NCBI GenBank assembly: GCA_008680965.1
Contig: NAKE01000001.1
Location: 2,108,001-2,172,000, forward strand
Direction: 5' to 3'
Source: Collinsella aerofaciens
GTDB taxonomy: Bacteria; Actinomycetota; Coriobacteriia; Coriobacteriales; Coriobacteriaceae
DNA length: 64,000 bases
Positions 41,836-50,799 of the stretch are shown here, one piece after another. The notes below the pieces were generated by a model. The model had not been told where the DNA came from. It was given only the letters and a program-made list of their open reading frames with translations, and made no database searches. The position numbers and the translations under genes were made by a program. Numbering within the stretch: the first letter of the stretch is position 1; every line of letters starts with the position of its first letter.

Positions 41836-42878
41836 TGGATCCGAGCGTCTACATCCCCGCCTACCTGGAGCGCGCCTACCTTGCGTCGCACCCCGAACTC
41901 ACCGATGCAGCACGCGAGCTTGTCCATAACGACGTGAGCGTCAACCCTCATAAGTATGCGCAGACCGAGCATGCCCAGGCACTGCTGTCCTATGCAGGCG
42001 TCCACCGCCACCTGCTCGACGAGCTCCATCGCATCGAGGACATGGGCAGCGACGAGGAGTTTGAACAGACGCGCAACCACCTGTTCGACGATACGCGCGA
42101 TGAGCTGCTCAAGATCGTCCGCGTCGACGCGCTGGCCGTCGATGCCCAGCTGCTCGCCATCATTTTGGCGGACACGCCCGTCGACGCCTGTCTGGGCGAC
42201 CTGATGAAACTCGAGGCGACCACGACCGATTACCTGCAGCAAAGCGTGCCCGGGTTCGACATGGAGGCCCCGCACTACTGGGCCAACAAGGTGCTGGCAG
42301 ACGGCGTGACGGCGGCCGATCTCACCGTAAGCGAGCCGGCTCTTATCGGGTGGCTCCACACGCTCGAGGCCATCTCGCAGCTGTGCATGGCGAGCGCTCG
42401 CTACCGTGCTGCCGCCAACTACGCCCGCCGCGTCCTTAAGGCGGAAGGCTATCCCACCCGAGCTGCAGGCACCGTGCTACTCGCCCTCGCTCGCCTAGAA
42501 GACGAGGACGGCTTTTTTGCCCTGGCCCACCAGCTCGAGGAGCAGATGGGGGCCGATGCCCTCGAGAACTCCCCCTGGTACCTGCTCGCCCGCACGATCT
42601 TGCTGTTCAAAACGAACAAGATGCGCCCGGCGACACGCGCGCTGCGTGAGTTTGCCAACCGCTGCGAGGGCGGCGCGTTCTTTTTGCTGAACCCCATGTA
42701 TCAGACGCCGTACCTTCCCTGCCGGCCCGAACCGCACGACCCCTGGGACCTTTCGCATCAGGCAGTTTGGGAGGCCGACGGCATCATTTCGGATACTCCC
42801 GACTTTGCCCCCTGGGCCAGCGCTTGCGAAGACGTATCGCAGCTTGCCCAGGAATTTGCGCGCCGTTACGGCTTTTAA
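41835..42878 (+). CDS. TPR-like helical repeat protein 2
   Basis: 347 residues; TAATG overlap with the gene before it and GGAGACCTCT as ribosome binding site. Helical repeats in the C-terminal half (SARYRAAANYARRVLKAEGY, then PTRAAGTVLLALARLED) recall the same positions of protein 1, including the WH..LEAISQLCMASARYR segment. Likely partner of protein 1. The cell-wall gene 45 bp downstream may be in the same operon. Confidence 0.65.
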   Translation: MDPSVYIPAYLERAYLASHPELTDAARELVHNDVSVNPHKYAQTEHAQALLSYAGVHRHLLDELHRIEDMGSDEEFEQTRNHLFDDTRDELLKIVRVDALAVDAQLLAIILADTPVDACLGDLMKLEATTTDYLQQSVPGFDMEAPHYWANKVLADGVTAADLTVSEPALIGWLHTLEAISQLCMASARYRAAANYARRVLKAEGYPTRAAGTVLLALARLEDEDGFFALAHQLEEQMGADALENSPWYLLARTILLFKTNKMRPATRALREFANRCEGGAFFLLNPMYQTPYLPCRPEPHDPWDLSHQAVWEADGIISDTPDFAPWASACEDVSQLAQEFARRYGF

Positions 42879-42923
42879 CGGCGCAAACGCCACGACCATG
42901 TCATTCACGTTAGGAACGGCTTC

Positions 42924-45101
42924 ATGAACTTCCGCTCATCTCTCGCCTGCACCTCGAGCGATATCGCCCGCTGGGGGCTGCGCTCCGTCCTTAAGCGCCA
43001 GGGCGGCGTACTCCCCGGCCGCATCGCCATGAAGATCGACCCCGAGCTGCTAAGCGACCTCGCGGGCCTTGTCGACCGCAGCGTGGTAATCACCGGCACC
43101 AACGGTAAGACCACCACCTCCAACCTCATCGCCGATGCCGTTGCCGCCAGCGGCGCCACCGTGGTATGCAACCGCGCCGGAAACAACATGGAGCCGGGCG
43201 TGGTTGGTGCCCTGCTCGAGGCGCGTGGCAACCTTAAGCGAACCGCCAGCAGCAAGCGCGTAGGCGTCTTTGAGTGCGACGAGCTCTACACGGTGCGCGT
43301 CCTGCCCAAGCTCAAGCCGACCTACTTTGTGCTGCTCAACCTGTTCCGCGACCAGCTGGACCGCTACGGTGAGATCGACCACACCCAGGACGTCATCGCC
43401 CACGCGCTGGAGCTTTCGCCGACAACGACGCTCATCTATAACGCCGACGATCCGCTGTGCGCCTCGATCGCCGCGCGCGTCCCCAATATGAGCATCGCCT
43501 TTGGCATCGACGGCGCCACGGACACCGAGTCCGATCGCATTAGCGACTCGCGTTTTTGCTCGCAGTGCAACGCGCCGCTGGAGTATGACTATGTGCAATA
43601 CGGCCAGCTCGGCGCCTACCATTGCCCCTCGTGCGGTTGGGCACGCCCTGCGCTTGTCCGTCGCGTGACGGGCGTGGAGCTCGGCTGCGACGGCTACGAT
43701 TTTGACCTGGTCTTTGGATCTGCGTCCAACGCGGCTGCCGTACACATCGCCACGCGCTACAACGGTCTGTACATGGTCTACAACGTTGCCGCCGCATTCT
43801 TTGCCGCACATGAGTTGGGCGTGGATACGGCGCACCTGCAGCCCACGCTCGATGCCTACGCCCCCGCCGGCGGACGCATGGGCCGCTGGAACATTGCCGG
43901 CCGCACCGTCGAGGCAAACCTGGCCAAAAATCCCGTGGGCTTCGATCGCCAGATTCAGTCCATTAAAACGGCAGGCGGCAGGCTCTGCGCCTTCTTCCTG
44001 AACGACAACGACGCCGACGGCCACGATGTCTCGTGGATCTACGACGTCGACTTCGAGCGCATCGCCGATACCCCAGGGCTTATCGCCTTTGTCGGGGGTA
44101 CGCGCGCGCACGATATGCAGGTACGCCTGAAGTACGCCGGCATCGACGCCGCCATCATCTCGAATATCGAGCAGGCGATCGGCGCCGTGGCAGACGAGGA
44201 GGCTGGCGATACTTTCTACGCCGTCGCCAACTACACGGCCTTCCCGCCGCTGGTCAAGGAGCTCGACGAGCTTAAGGGCGCCGATGCGAGCTCGGTTGCC
44301 TCCCACGCCGCAACGCGCGCCAATGGCAGCGCTGTCCCCACCGATATTGCGCCGGTCGAGCTCTCGCGCCCCCTGCGCATCGTCTACCTGTATCCCGATG
44401 CCCTCAACCTCTATGGTGACGGCGGCAACGTCATTGCCCTCGAGCGCCGCTGCGCCTGGCGCGGCATTCCCGTGCGTGTGGACGAGGTCCGCATGGGCGA
44501 GTCGCTCGATCTCGCCGACGCCGACATCGTTATGATGGGCGGTGGCTCTGACCGCGACCAGCTTGCCGTGGCACACGAGCTGCTCGCTCAAAAAGACAAG
44601 GTCGCGGCCTATGTTGAGGATGGCGGCTCGCTGCTCGCCATCTGCGGCAGCTATCAGCTGCTCGGCCGTTCGTACTATATGGGTGGGAATCGCATCGAGG
44701 GCCTGGGTGTCATTGCCGCCGAGACCGTGCGCGGCTCCGACCGCCTGATCGGCAACGTCGCCGTCAAGACCGACCTGGCACCCGAGCCCTTTGTGGGATT
44801 CGAGAACCACGGCGGCCGCACTCTGCTCGATGCGGAGGCCACGCCGTTCGGAACGTCCGTCGTCACGGGCACCGGCAACAACGGCGACGACGGCTTTGAG
44901 GGCCTCATCTACAAGGGCGTCATCGGCACGTACCTACACGGACCGGCACTACCCAAGAACCCCGAGCTCGCCGACTGGCTCATCGCCCACGCTCTCGAGC
45001 GCCGTGGCGATGCACAGACCGCCGCCCTGCTGCCGCTCAAACCCCTCGACGACACCTACGAGCACGCCGCCCACGACGCCGCGATGAAGCTCCTCCCCTA
45101 A
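42924..45101 (+). CDS. murT-gatD: MurT-GatD fusion: lipid II isoglutaminyl synthase
   Basis: 725 residues. Residues 1-450 are MurT: Mur-ligase P-loop GTNGKTTTSNL, four cysteines CSQCNAPLEY...CPSCG that make its zinc ribbon, and the C-terminal Mur domain. Residues 480-725 are GatD: LYPDALNLYGDGGN, nucleophile Cys in LAICGSYQLLG, and the catalytic His in GTYLHGPAL. Together they amidate D-glutamate of peptidoglycan stem peptides using glutamine. In the well-studied Gram-positive cases these are two separate genes; here a linker rich in Ala/Ser (GADASSVASHAATRANG) joins them without a stop. Confidence 0.9.
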   Translation: MNFRSSLACTSSDIARWGLRSVLKRQGGVLPGRIAMKIDPELLSDLAGLVDRSVVITGTNGKTTTSNLIADAVAASGATVVCNRAGNNMEPGVVGALLEARGNLKRTASSKRVGVFECDELYTVRVLPKLKPTYFVLLNLFRDQLDRYGEIDHTQDVIAHALELSPTTTLIYNADDPLCASIAARVPNMSIAFGIDGATDTESDRISDSRFCSQCNAPLEYDYVQYGQLGAYHCPSCGWARPALVRRVTGVELGCDGYDFDLVFGSASNAAAVHIATRYNGLYMVYNVAAAFFAAHELGVDTAHLQPTLDAYAPAGGRMGRWNIAGRTVEANLAKNPVGFDRQIQSIKTAGGRLCAFFLNDNDADGHDVSWIYDVDFERIADTPGLIAFVGGTRAHDMQVRLKYAGIDAAIISNIEQAIGAVADEEAGDTFYAVANYTAFPPLVKELDELKGADASSVASHAATRANGSAVPTDIAPVELSRPLRIVYLYPDALNLYGDGGNVIALERRCAWRGIPVRVDEVRMGESLDLADADIVMMGGGSDRDQLAVAHELLAQKDKVAAYVEDGGSLLAICGSYQLLGRSYYMGGNRIEGLGVIAAETVRGSDRLIGNVAVKTDLAPEPFVGFENHGGRTLLDAEATPFGTSVVTGTGNNGDDGFEGLIYKGVIGTYLHGPALPKNPELADWLIAHALERRGDAQTAALLPLKPLDDTYEHAAHDAAMKLLP

Positions 45102-45137
45102 CCACCACAAAGTGGACAGGCACCTTTGTGGTGGTTT
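45100..45137 (+). terminator. Terminator of murT-gatD
   Basis: AACCACCACAAAG (45100-45112) and its perfect complement (45124-45136), overlapping the stop codon; a short TTT follows. Confidence 0.65.
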
Positions 45138-45162
45138 CGACCCGCCACGGTAGTTTGTCTCG

Positions 45163-45207
45163 ATCTGTAACATTTAGATCGTTAAAAGTCATCTTACTGT
45201 TACAGAT
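45163..45207. promoter_or_regulatory. 10-bp inverted repeat upstream of tRNA-Glu
   Basis: ATCTGTAACA (45163-45172) and TGTTACAGAT (45198-45207) with a 25-nt centre. No gene starts nearby except the tRNA, about 100 bp away. Possibly a remnant operator or small terminator. Confidence 0.4.
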
Positions 45208-45313
45208 TGAGATGTTTGAATATCGGGATAGAGAGTCAGCTCCTGTGTGGTGGTTTTCCAGTTTACCAACGATATACGCGCCGGCAAAAAAGTCTGCTAT
45301 ACTCTTTCCCGCT

Positions 45314-45390
45314 GTCCCCATCGTCTAGCGGCCAAGGACGCCACCCTTTCAAGGTGGATATCGCGGGTTCGAATCCCGCTGGGGGCACCA
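45314..45390 (+). tRNA. tRNA-Glu (anticodon TTC)
   Basis: Cloverleaf: acceptor GTCCCCA/TGGGGGC, anticodon arm CCACC-CTTTCAA-GGTGG with TTC, T-arm GCGGGTTCGAATCCCGC, and encoded CCA. A -10 box TATACT lies at 45298-45303. The 18 bp at its 3' end are repeated downstream. Confidence 0.95.
45373..45390. repeat. att-like repeat, copy in tRNA-Glu
   Basis: ATCCCGCTGGGGGCACCA, the 3' end of the tRNA; repeated exactly at 45562-45579. Confidence 0.7.
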
Positions 45391-45402
45391 CAGAATCTGA
45401 GA

Positions 45403-45433
45403 AGCCCGTTACCAATTCGGTAGCGGGCTTTTT
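45403..45433 (+). terminator. Terminator after tRNA-Glu
   Basis: AGCCCGTTACC-aattc-GGTAGCGGGCT followed by TTTTT; one mispaired position in the stem. Confidence 0.8.
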
Positions 45434-45592
45434 GCTACCCATGCGCCGGGATTCGAACCCGACAGGGTGCGGAGCTGAGGAAACGCGCAAGCGTTTTCCA
45501 GCGCAGCACGCAAGGAGCGGAGCGACGCAGCGGAAGCGAGCGGCGGAAGCCGCACGCGGACATCCCGCTGGGGGCACCAACTTTAAAATGTT
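45434..45592. other. Remnant of a tRNA-targeted insertion
   Basis: Contains ATCCCGCTGGGGGCACCA (45562-45579), a duplicate of the tRNA-Glu end, and on the minus strand a T-arm-like CGGGTTCGAATCCCG (45448-45462). The purine-rich middle (CGGAGCGACGCAGCGGAAGC) codes for nothing recognisable. Confidence 0.5.
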
Positions 45593-45633
45593 CGAACCCG
45601 CCGGATGTAAGGTCCGACGGGTTCGTTCTTTTT
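45593..45633 (+). terminator. Second terminator beyond the tRNA
   Basis: CGAACCCGCCGGA/TCCGACGGGTTCG (one mismatch) followed by TTCTTTTT. Confidence 0.75.
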
Positions 45634-45669
45634 GCCGTTATAAGACGAAAAGTACTCAACGCCCTTGCG

Positions 45670-46431
45670 CTAGATGAACAGCTCGCATTCTTTTCGCTCA
45701 GAGCAGGCTTTGCTCAACATCTTGGTAGCCGCAGAGAGCATGACGGGATTTACCGCGCGAGCGCCCCGCGGACATACGGCGACACAGCGCATGCAAGAGA
45801 TACAGGCCTTTTTGTCCACCCACTTGGGATCGTCTTTGTCGATAGCGCCAACGGGACACACTGCGACGCAAGCCCCGCAGGCGGTGCACTCCTTTGTGGC
45901 CATAGGCACCATACCGGTACCCCCGGCTTTCTTATAGGGACGATTACCCGGAATAGCCGGCTCAGAAGCATCTCCTGCAGACATCTTTTGCTGAATCTGA
46001 TCCGCAAACCCAGCGAGCTGCGCCGCGTCCTGTGCATCAGGCCGACCGGCGGCAAACTGGCGAACAATAGAATGCTCGGCGATGGCAGAAACCGCCGCGA
46101 TCACCCGAAAGCCCGCATCTTTCGCCGCATCCTCAAGCTCGACCAGCGTGTCCTCATACGCGCGATTTCCGTAAACGCAAACCAGAACCGCCTGCGCACC
46201 GTTTCCCCGCATCATACCCAAGCGCTCCGCGGCCACAGCCGGGACTCGCCCGCCATACGAGGGCACCGCGACCACGGCTACATCCTCTTTTGTCATCGCA
46301 ACTGTGCGAAAACCAAGCCCGCTATCGGTCAGATCTACAGCAACGGTTTCCCCTTCCAACGCATTGGCAATGTAGCCAGACGCCTTTTCCGTTCCGCCGG
46401 TCGGGCTAAACACGATATCGAATACCTTCAT
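45670..46431 (-). CDS. Flavodoxin-ferredoxin fusion (EFR1-type) protein
   Basis: 253 residues; GGGGAGGATTATCCG precedes ATG 46431. The N-terminal flavodoxin-like domain opens MKVFDIVFSPTGGTEKASGY with the FMN loop SPTGGTEK; the C-terminal part has two [4Fe-4S] motifs, CTACGACVAVCP and CISCMRCVAVCP. Cytoplasmic electron carrier. The last cysteine, in CSERKECELFI, extends past the ferredoxin domain. Confidence 0.85.
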   Translation of the reverse strand: MKVFDIVFSPTGGTEKASGYIANALEGETVAVDLTDSGLGFRTVAMTKEDVAVVAVPSYGGRVPAVAAERLGMMRGNGAQAVLVCVYGNRAYEDTLVELEDAAKDAGFRVIAAVSAIAEHSIVRQFAAGRPDAQDAAQLAGFADQIQQKMSAGDASEPAIPGNRPYKKAGGTGMVPMATKECTACGACVAVCPVGAIDKDDPKWVDKKACISCMRCVAVCPRGARAVNPVMLSAATKMLSKACSERKECELFI

Positions 46432-46562
46432 CGGATAATCCTCCCCTTTACGAACAAACGCCCGAAACGTCCGCATGCCAAAACAGGTTACAACTTTTAA
46501 GATGCCCCGCGCGAAACACCTGCTCGGCTGCAAGTTCAGAGCAGGTCCGAGCGACATAAAGA

Positions 46563-46592
46563 GAAGGGGCCTCGCACAGGCGAGACCCCTTC
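46563..46592 (-). terminator. Terminator of glnN
   Basis: GAAGGGG-C-CTCGC-acag-GCGAG-A-CCCCTTC, with TCTCTTTATG after it on the minus strand. Confidence 0.75.
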
Positions 46593-46615
46593 GCACACAA
46601 AATCAAACGTGTCTG

Positions 46616-48703
46616 TTACACATAGAACAGAATGTCGTCGTAGGTCGGAACCGGCCAGTAGTCGGCGGCCACGATCTCCTCCATGGCATCCACGGCGGCG
46701 CGCAGCGTATCCATAGCGGGAACGACCTCATGTGCATACACGTTGGCCTGCTCCTGGCCATCGAGAGCCTCGGCTTTCTGATGCACGGCGTCGAGTGCCT
46801 TGATGGAGTCGTTGATGGTGGTGATGCCGTTGCAGAGCTTGTTGAGCGTGTTCTGCTCGCACTGCATGGCGGCCTCGGCACCGGCGGCACGAATAGTCTC
46901 AAGGCCCTTAGCGACCTTGGTGGCATAGGCGGTAATGACCGGGCGATAGGTGCGACGCGCCTCGCGAACCATCGTGGTGGCCTCGATGTTCATGAGCTTG
47001 TTGTACTTCTCGAGCTTGCAGTCGTAGCGGCACTGGGCCTCAGCCTTGGTCAGGACACCCGTCTCCTCAAAGAGCGCAATGGCCTTATCGGAAACAAAGG
47101 CGGGCAGGGCATCGGCCGTGGTCTTGTTGTTGGCAAGGCCGCGCTTCTCGGCCTCGACGGGCCACTCGTCGGAGTAGCCATCGCCGGAGAACAGGATGCG
47201 CTGGTGATCGGTCAGCACCTTCTTGCAGTACTCGAGCGCGGCGTCCTGGAACTCATCCTCGGGCGTACCCTCAAGCGCGTCGGCGAAGGACTTGAGCGAC
47301 TTGGCCACGGCGGCATCGAGCACCAGGTTGGAGTCGGAGACGTTCTGCTCGGAGCCGCAGGCACGGAACTCAAACTTATTGCCGGTAAAGGCAAACGGGG
47401 AGGTGCGGTTGCGGTCGGTGTTGTCCTGCATCAGCTTGGGCAGGGTATCGGCGCCCAGGTCGAGCACGCCGCGCGTGGCATGGACGGAAGCCTTGCCATC
47501 GATGATCTTCTCGACGACCTCGGTAAGCTGGTCGCCCAGGAAGATGGACATAATCGCCGGAGGAGCCTCGTTGGCGCCCAGACGATGGTCGTTGCCGGCC
47601 GAGGCAACGGAGGCACGCAGGAGCTCCTGATAGTTATCGACGGCCTCGATCACCGCGGTGAGGAAGACGATGAACTGCAGGTTGTCGAGCGGGGTGTCGC
47701 CCGGATCGAGCAGATTCTCGGACTCGGTGCCAAGCGACCAGTTGTTGTGCTTGCCCGAACCGTTGATGCCCTCGAAGGGCTTCTCGTGCAGCAGGCAGAC
47801 CAAGTCGTGGCGGGAGGCGATGAGCTTCATCTTTTCCATCATGACCAGATTCTGGTCGATGGCCTCGTTGACCTCGCCATAGACCGGTGCGAGCTCATGC
47901 TGGCAGGGAGCAACCTCGTTGTGCTTGGTCTTGGCGGGAATGCCAAGCGCCCACAGTTCATCGTCCAGGTCCTTCATATAGGCCGAGACGGTGGGGCGGA
48001 TAGCGCCAAAGTAGTGCTCCTCGAGCTCCTGGCCCTTGCAGGGAGCAGCGCCAAAGAGGGTGCGGCCGGTGATGACCAGGTCTTTGCGCTTGCGATAGGC
48101 GTCCTTCTTGATCAGGAAGTACTCCTGCTCGTCGCCCACGGAAGGAACGACCTTCTTGGGGGTCTTGCCAAACAGCGCCAAAACGCGCTTAGACTCACGC
48201 GAGAGCGCGGTCATGGAACGCAGCAGCGGGGTCTTCTTGTCCAGGGCCTCGCCCGTGTAGGAGCAGAAAGCCGTGGGGATGCACAGGACATCGTCCTTGA
48301 TAAAGGCGGGGCTAGTGGGATCCCAAGCGGTGTAGCCACGGGCCTCGAAGGTAGCGCGCAGGCCGCCGTTGGGGAAGCTGGAGGCGTCCGGCTCGCCCTG
48401 GATGAGGTTCTTGCCCGTAAACTTGGTAATGGCGGTGCCGTCGTGGTTGGGCTCCAGGAAGCTATCGTGCTTCTCGGAAGTAATGCCCGAAAGCGGCTGG
48501 AACCAGTGCGCGTAGTGCGTCGCACCCTTGGAGATGGCCCAGACCTTCATGGCATGGGCAACGGCGTTGGCCACGTCCAGGTCGAGCGGCTCACCGCCCT
48601 CGAGGGTTGCAGCAAGGCGCTTCCAAATGTCCTTGGGGAGGTAATCCTTCATGACTTCCTCAGAGAACACCATGGTCCCGAAGCGGTCAGTAAGTTCGGC
48701 CAT
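46616..48703 (-). CDS. glnN: Glutamine synthetase, type III
   Basis: 695 residues, the size of GSIII (about 700) and much larger than types I and II. CGAAGGGAGTTCCGT precedes ATG 48703. Recognisable segments are MVFSEEVMKDYLPKDIWKRL, THYAHWFQPLSG, HDSFLEPN, VGDEQEYFLI (metal-binding Glu) and KHNEVAPCQHELAP with GSGKHNNWS. It makes glutamine from glutamate, ammonia and ATP. The 426-bp upstream region contains a very long hairpin (48914-48991) that may be regulatory. Confidence 0.95.
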   Translation of the reverse strand: MAELTDRFGTMVFSEEVMKDYLPKDIWKRLAATLEGGEPLDLDVANAVAHAMKVWAISKGATHYAHWFQPLSGITSEKHDSFLEPNHDGTAITKFTGKNLIQGEPDASSFPNGGLRATFEARGYTAWDPTSPAFIKDDVLCIPTAFCSYTGEALDKKTPLLRSMTALSRESKRVLALFGKTPKKVVPSVGDEQEYFLIKKDAYRKRKDLVITGRTLFGAAPCKGQELEEHYFGAIRPTVSAYMKDLDDELWALGIPAKTKHNEVAPCQHELAPVYGEVNEAIDQNLVMMEKMKLIASRHDLVCLLHEKPFEGINGSGKHNNWSLGTESENLLDPGDTPLDNLQFIVFLTAVIEAVDNYQELLRASVASAGNDHRLGANEAPPAIMSIFLGDQLTEVVEKIIDGKASVHATRGVLDLGADTLPKLMQDNTDRNRTSPFAFTGNKFEFRACGSEQNVSDSNLVLDAAVAKSLKSFADALEGTPEDEFQDAALEYCKKVLTDHQRILFSGDGYSDEWPVEAEKRGLANNKTTADALPAFVSDKAIALFEETGVLTKAEAQCRYDCKLEKYNKLMNIEATTMVREARRTYRPVITAYATKVAKGLETIRAAGAEAAMQCEQNTLNKLCNGITTINDSIKALDAVHQKAEALDGQEQANVYAHEVVPAMDTLRAAVDAMEEIVAADYWPVPTYDDILFYV

Positions 48704-49129
48704 ACGGAACTCCCTTCGTATCGGCACCGCGTGAGAAGCGGTGTTGATTACTAACGAACGAGTCATAGCTTAGACTCGCCGTGTTTCCGCGACATTACCG
48801 TTATGTTGCCGTCGCGAAACCAATCAATGAGGTTACCTTATCGAGGCGGCGTTGCCACCCTCAACAGTCAATCAACTGCATAAATTGCAGACCTCTCCCC
48901 ATGGTTTAAGGGTGGTCAATGTAGGATGGGGCTCTATTAACTGGTATTTCGCATCAGATACCATTCAATATAGCCCCATCCTACATTGACCGCTCTGTTA
49001 TAGGAAATGCCGATAGCAAGGCATCTTTGATTGGTATCCCCAAATAGCGAGTGAAACTCCACCGTGGCACAGTGGTGCAGTAGAATCCTTACAACACATC
49101 ACACTATTACGTATCTAGAGGAGCACGAT
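48704..49129. other. Divergent region between glnN and metF
   Basis: No gene. Dominated by the inverted repeat at 48914-48991; the promoters of glnN (minus) and metF (plus) must lie on either side of it. Confidence 0.5.
48914..48991. repeat. 78-bp long hairpin with 20-bp perfect arms
   Basis: Left arm 48914-48933 starts GGTCAATGTAGG; the right arm 48972-48991 is its exact complement. The pairing continues inward with gaps (CTATT/AATATAG, TGGTAT/ATACCA). No coding capacity and no T-run. Either a MITE-type repeat or a regulatory structure between glnN and metF. Confidence 0.7.
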
Positions 49130-50002
49130 ATGCGCGTCGACGAGGTTTTTAAGCAGGCAGCATCCCAGGGCACCGCGCCCGTTTCGTTTGAGATGTTCCC
49201 GCCCAAGGGCGAGCTGACCCTCGATACGGCTCGCGAAGTGGCAGGCAATCTGTGCAAGCTTTCGCCGAGCTTTGTCTCGGTCACCTGCTCGGCCGGCGGC
49301 TCGGGCAACGGTGCCACCACCGCCCCCATCGCGCATATGATTACGAGCGAATTCGATACACCCTCGGTGGCACACCTTACCAGCGTGGGCCGCTCGCACG
49401 CCGATATCGCCGCTAAGATCGACGAGTACCGCTCCGCCGGCGTAGAAAACATCCTGGCCCTGCGCGGTGATCTGCCCGCCGGCGCGACCGAGGACGACAA
49501 GCCCGCCTCGGACTACGCCTACGCCCGCGACCTCATCCCCGAGCTCGTCGACGCCGGCTTTTGTGTGGGCGCCGCAGCCTACCCCGAGGGCCACATTGCC
49601 TGTGAGGACCTCAACGCTTCGGTCGAATACCTCAAGCAAAAGCAAGATGCCGGCGCGAGCTTCTTTGTGACGCAGCTCTTCTTTGACAACGAGTGCTTCT
49701 ACCGTTTTCGCGAGCTTGCCGACAAGGCAGGTATCACCGTGCCCATTACCGCGGGCATCATGCCGTTTATGGGCAAGTCGCAGATCAGCCGCATGGTCTT
49801 TATGTGCGGCGCGTCGCTGCCCTCCCCCGTCATCAAGATTCTCGCCAAGCACGAGAACGACCCCGAGAGCCTGCAAGCAGCCGGTGTAGATTATGCCGCC
49901 CGCCAGCTTTGCGACCTCAAGGAGCACGACGCCGCCGGTCTGCACCTGTACACTATGAACCGTCCCGCGATCGCCGCAACCATTATGGAGCGCCTGGGGT
50001 AA
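49130..50002 (+). CDS. metF: Methylenetetrahydrofolate reductase
   Basis: 290 residues; TAGAGGAGCACGAT precedes ATG 49130. VSFEMFPPKGE is the conserved start with the catalytic Glu, THLTSVGRSH-like VAHLTSVGRS follows, and LALRGDLP and FFVTQLFFDN are FAD-site motifs. TIM-barrel flavoenzyme that makes 5-methyltetrahydrofolate for methionine synthase. Its stop overlaps the start of the next gene (TAATG), and metH follows, so methyl supply and use are in one operon. Confidence 0.95.
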   Translation: MRVDEVFKQAASQGTAPVSFEMFPPKGELTLDTAREVAGNLCKLSPSFVSVTCSAGGSGNGATTAPIAHMITSEFDTPSVAHLTSVGRSHADIAAKIDEYRSAGVENILALRGDLPAGATEDDKPASDYAYARDLIPELVDAGFCVGAAAYPEGHIACEDLNASVEYLKQKQDAGASFFVTQLFFDNECFYRFRELADKAGITVPITAGIMPFMGKSQISRMVFMCGASLPSPVIKILAKHENDPESLQAAGVDYAARQLCDLKEHDAAGLHLYTMNRPAIAATIMERLG

Positions 50003-50790
50003 TGGAAAAACCGTACATCGATACAACCGCTGTCGAAGTGCCGGCCGACCTTGCGTCGCCGGCGCTTTACCGTGTCGATGCCGCGCACCATCCCCGTGTC
50101 GACCGTGCCGAGATGCTGCGGTATCTGGGTTACGGCGGTCAGCAGATTGAGCCCGAACTGTCACGACGTATTGAGCTTGTCGTTGAACGTCTGGAACTGG
50201 ACATTGAGCCCCGTGGCGTGCGCCGCGTGTTTGCCGTCGATGCCACGGGCGTGGACGAGCAGGGAGAGCCCAGCATCCGCCTGGTCGGCACCAATGTTGA
50301 GCTGCGAGGTCGCGATATCTATCGACATCTCAAAGATGCCCGCTTTGCCGCGCTCATGGCATGCACCCTCGGCATGGACGCCGAGCGTCGTCTGCGCACC
50401 ACGGGAGCCCAGCAACCCCTGGAGGGAGCTGTGCTCGACGCTGCATGCTCTGCCTACGTAGAAGCCGCCGTCGAGCAGATGGACCAGCAGGTCAAGGCTG
50501 CGGCCGCCGCACACGGACTCGCCGGCAACTGGCGCTTCAGTCCCGGCTATGGCGACTGCCCGCTCTCGGCCCAGCGCTCGATCGTGGATGCACTCAACGC
50601 CACGCGGCTCATCGGCCTGACCGTCACGCCCACCAGCCTGCTCATGCCCACCAAAAGCGTGACCGCGGTGATCGGTCTGTTCGACGGCGAAGTCCACGAC
50701 GCCCAGACCCGCCCCACCTGCAATATCTGCCGCATGCGCGAGCACTGCCGCTTCCGCGCCGCCCACACCACCTGCTATTCCAGCCATTAG
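50002..50790 (+). CDS. Separate MetH activation-domain protein
   Basis: 262 residues. Matches the SAM-binding reactivation domain of cobalamin-dependent methionine synthase: RRVFAVDATGV then LVGTNVELRGRDI, WRFSPGYGDCPLSAQR (the Gly-Tyr-Gly motif) and PTSLLMPTKSVTAVIGL. In E. coli this is the C-terminal part of MetH. The metH at 50800 lacks it, so the two proteins must cooperate in trans. C-terminal cysteines CNICRMREHCRFRAAHTTC could bind a metal, which is not typical of the domain. Confidence 0.88.
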   Translation: MEKPYIDTTAVEVPADLASPALYRVDAAHHPRVDRAEMLRYLGYGGQQIEPELSRRIELVVERLELDIEPRGVRRVFAVDATGVDEQGEPSIRLVGTNVELRGRDIYRHLKDARFAALMACTLGMDAERRLRTTGAQQPLEGAVLDAACSAYVEAAVEQMDQQVKAAAAAHGLAGNWRFSPGYGDCPLSAQRSIVDALNATRLIGLTVTPTSLLMPTKSVTAVIGLFDGEVHDAQTRPTCNICRMREHCRFRAAHTTCYSSH

Positions 50791-50799
50791 GAGCCCTCG

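Noticed and set aside
45263..45580. Minus-strand frame over tRNA-Glu (VPPAGFEPAISTLKG)
   Set aside because: Classic false gene from translating a tRNA backwards.
46475..48754. 759-residue plus-strand frame opposite glnN
   Set aside because: Low-complexity Gly/Leu/Val-rich product typical of antisense frames in GC-rich genes; glnN on the other strand is unmistakable.
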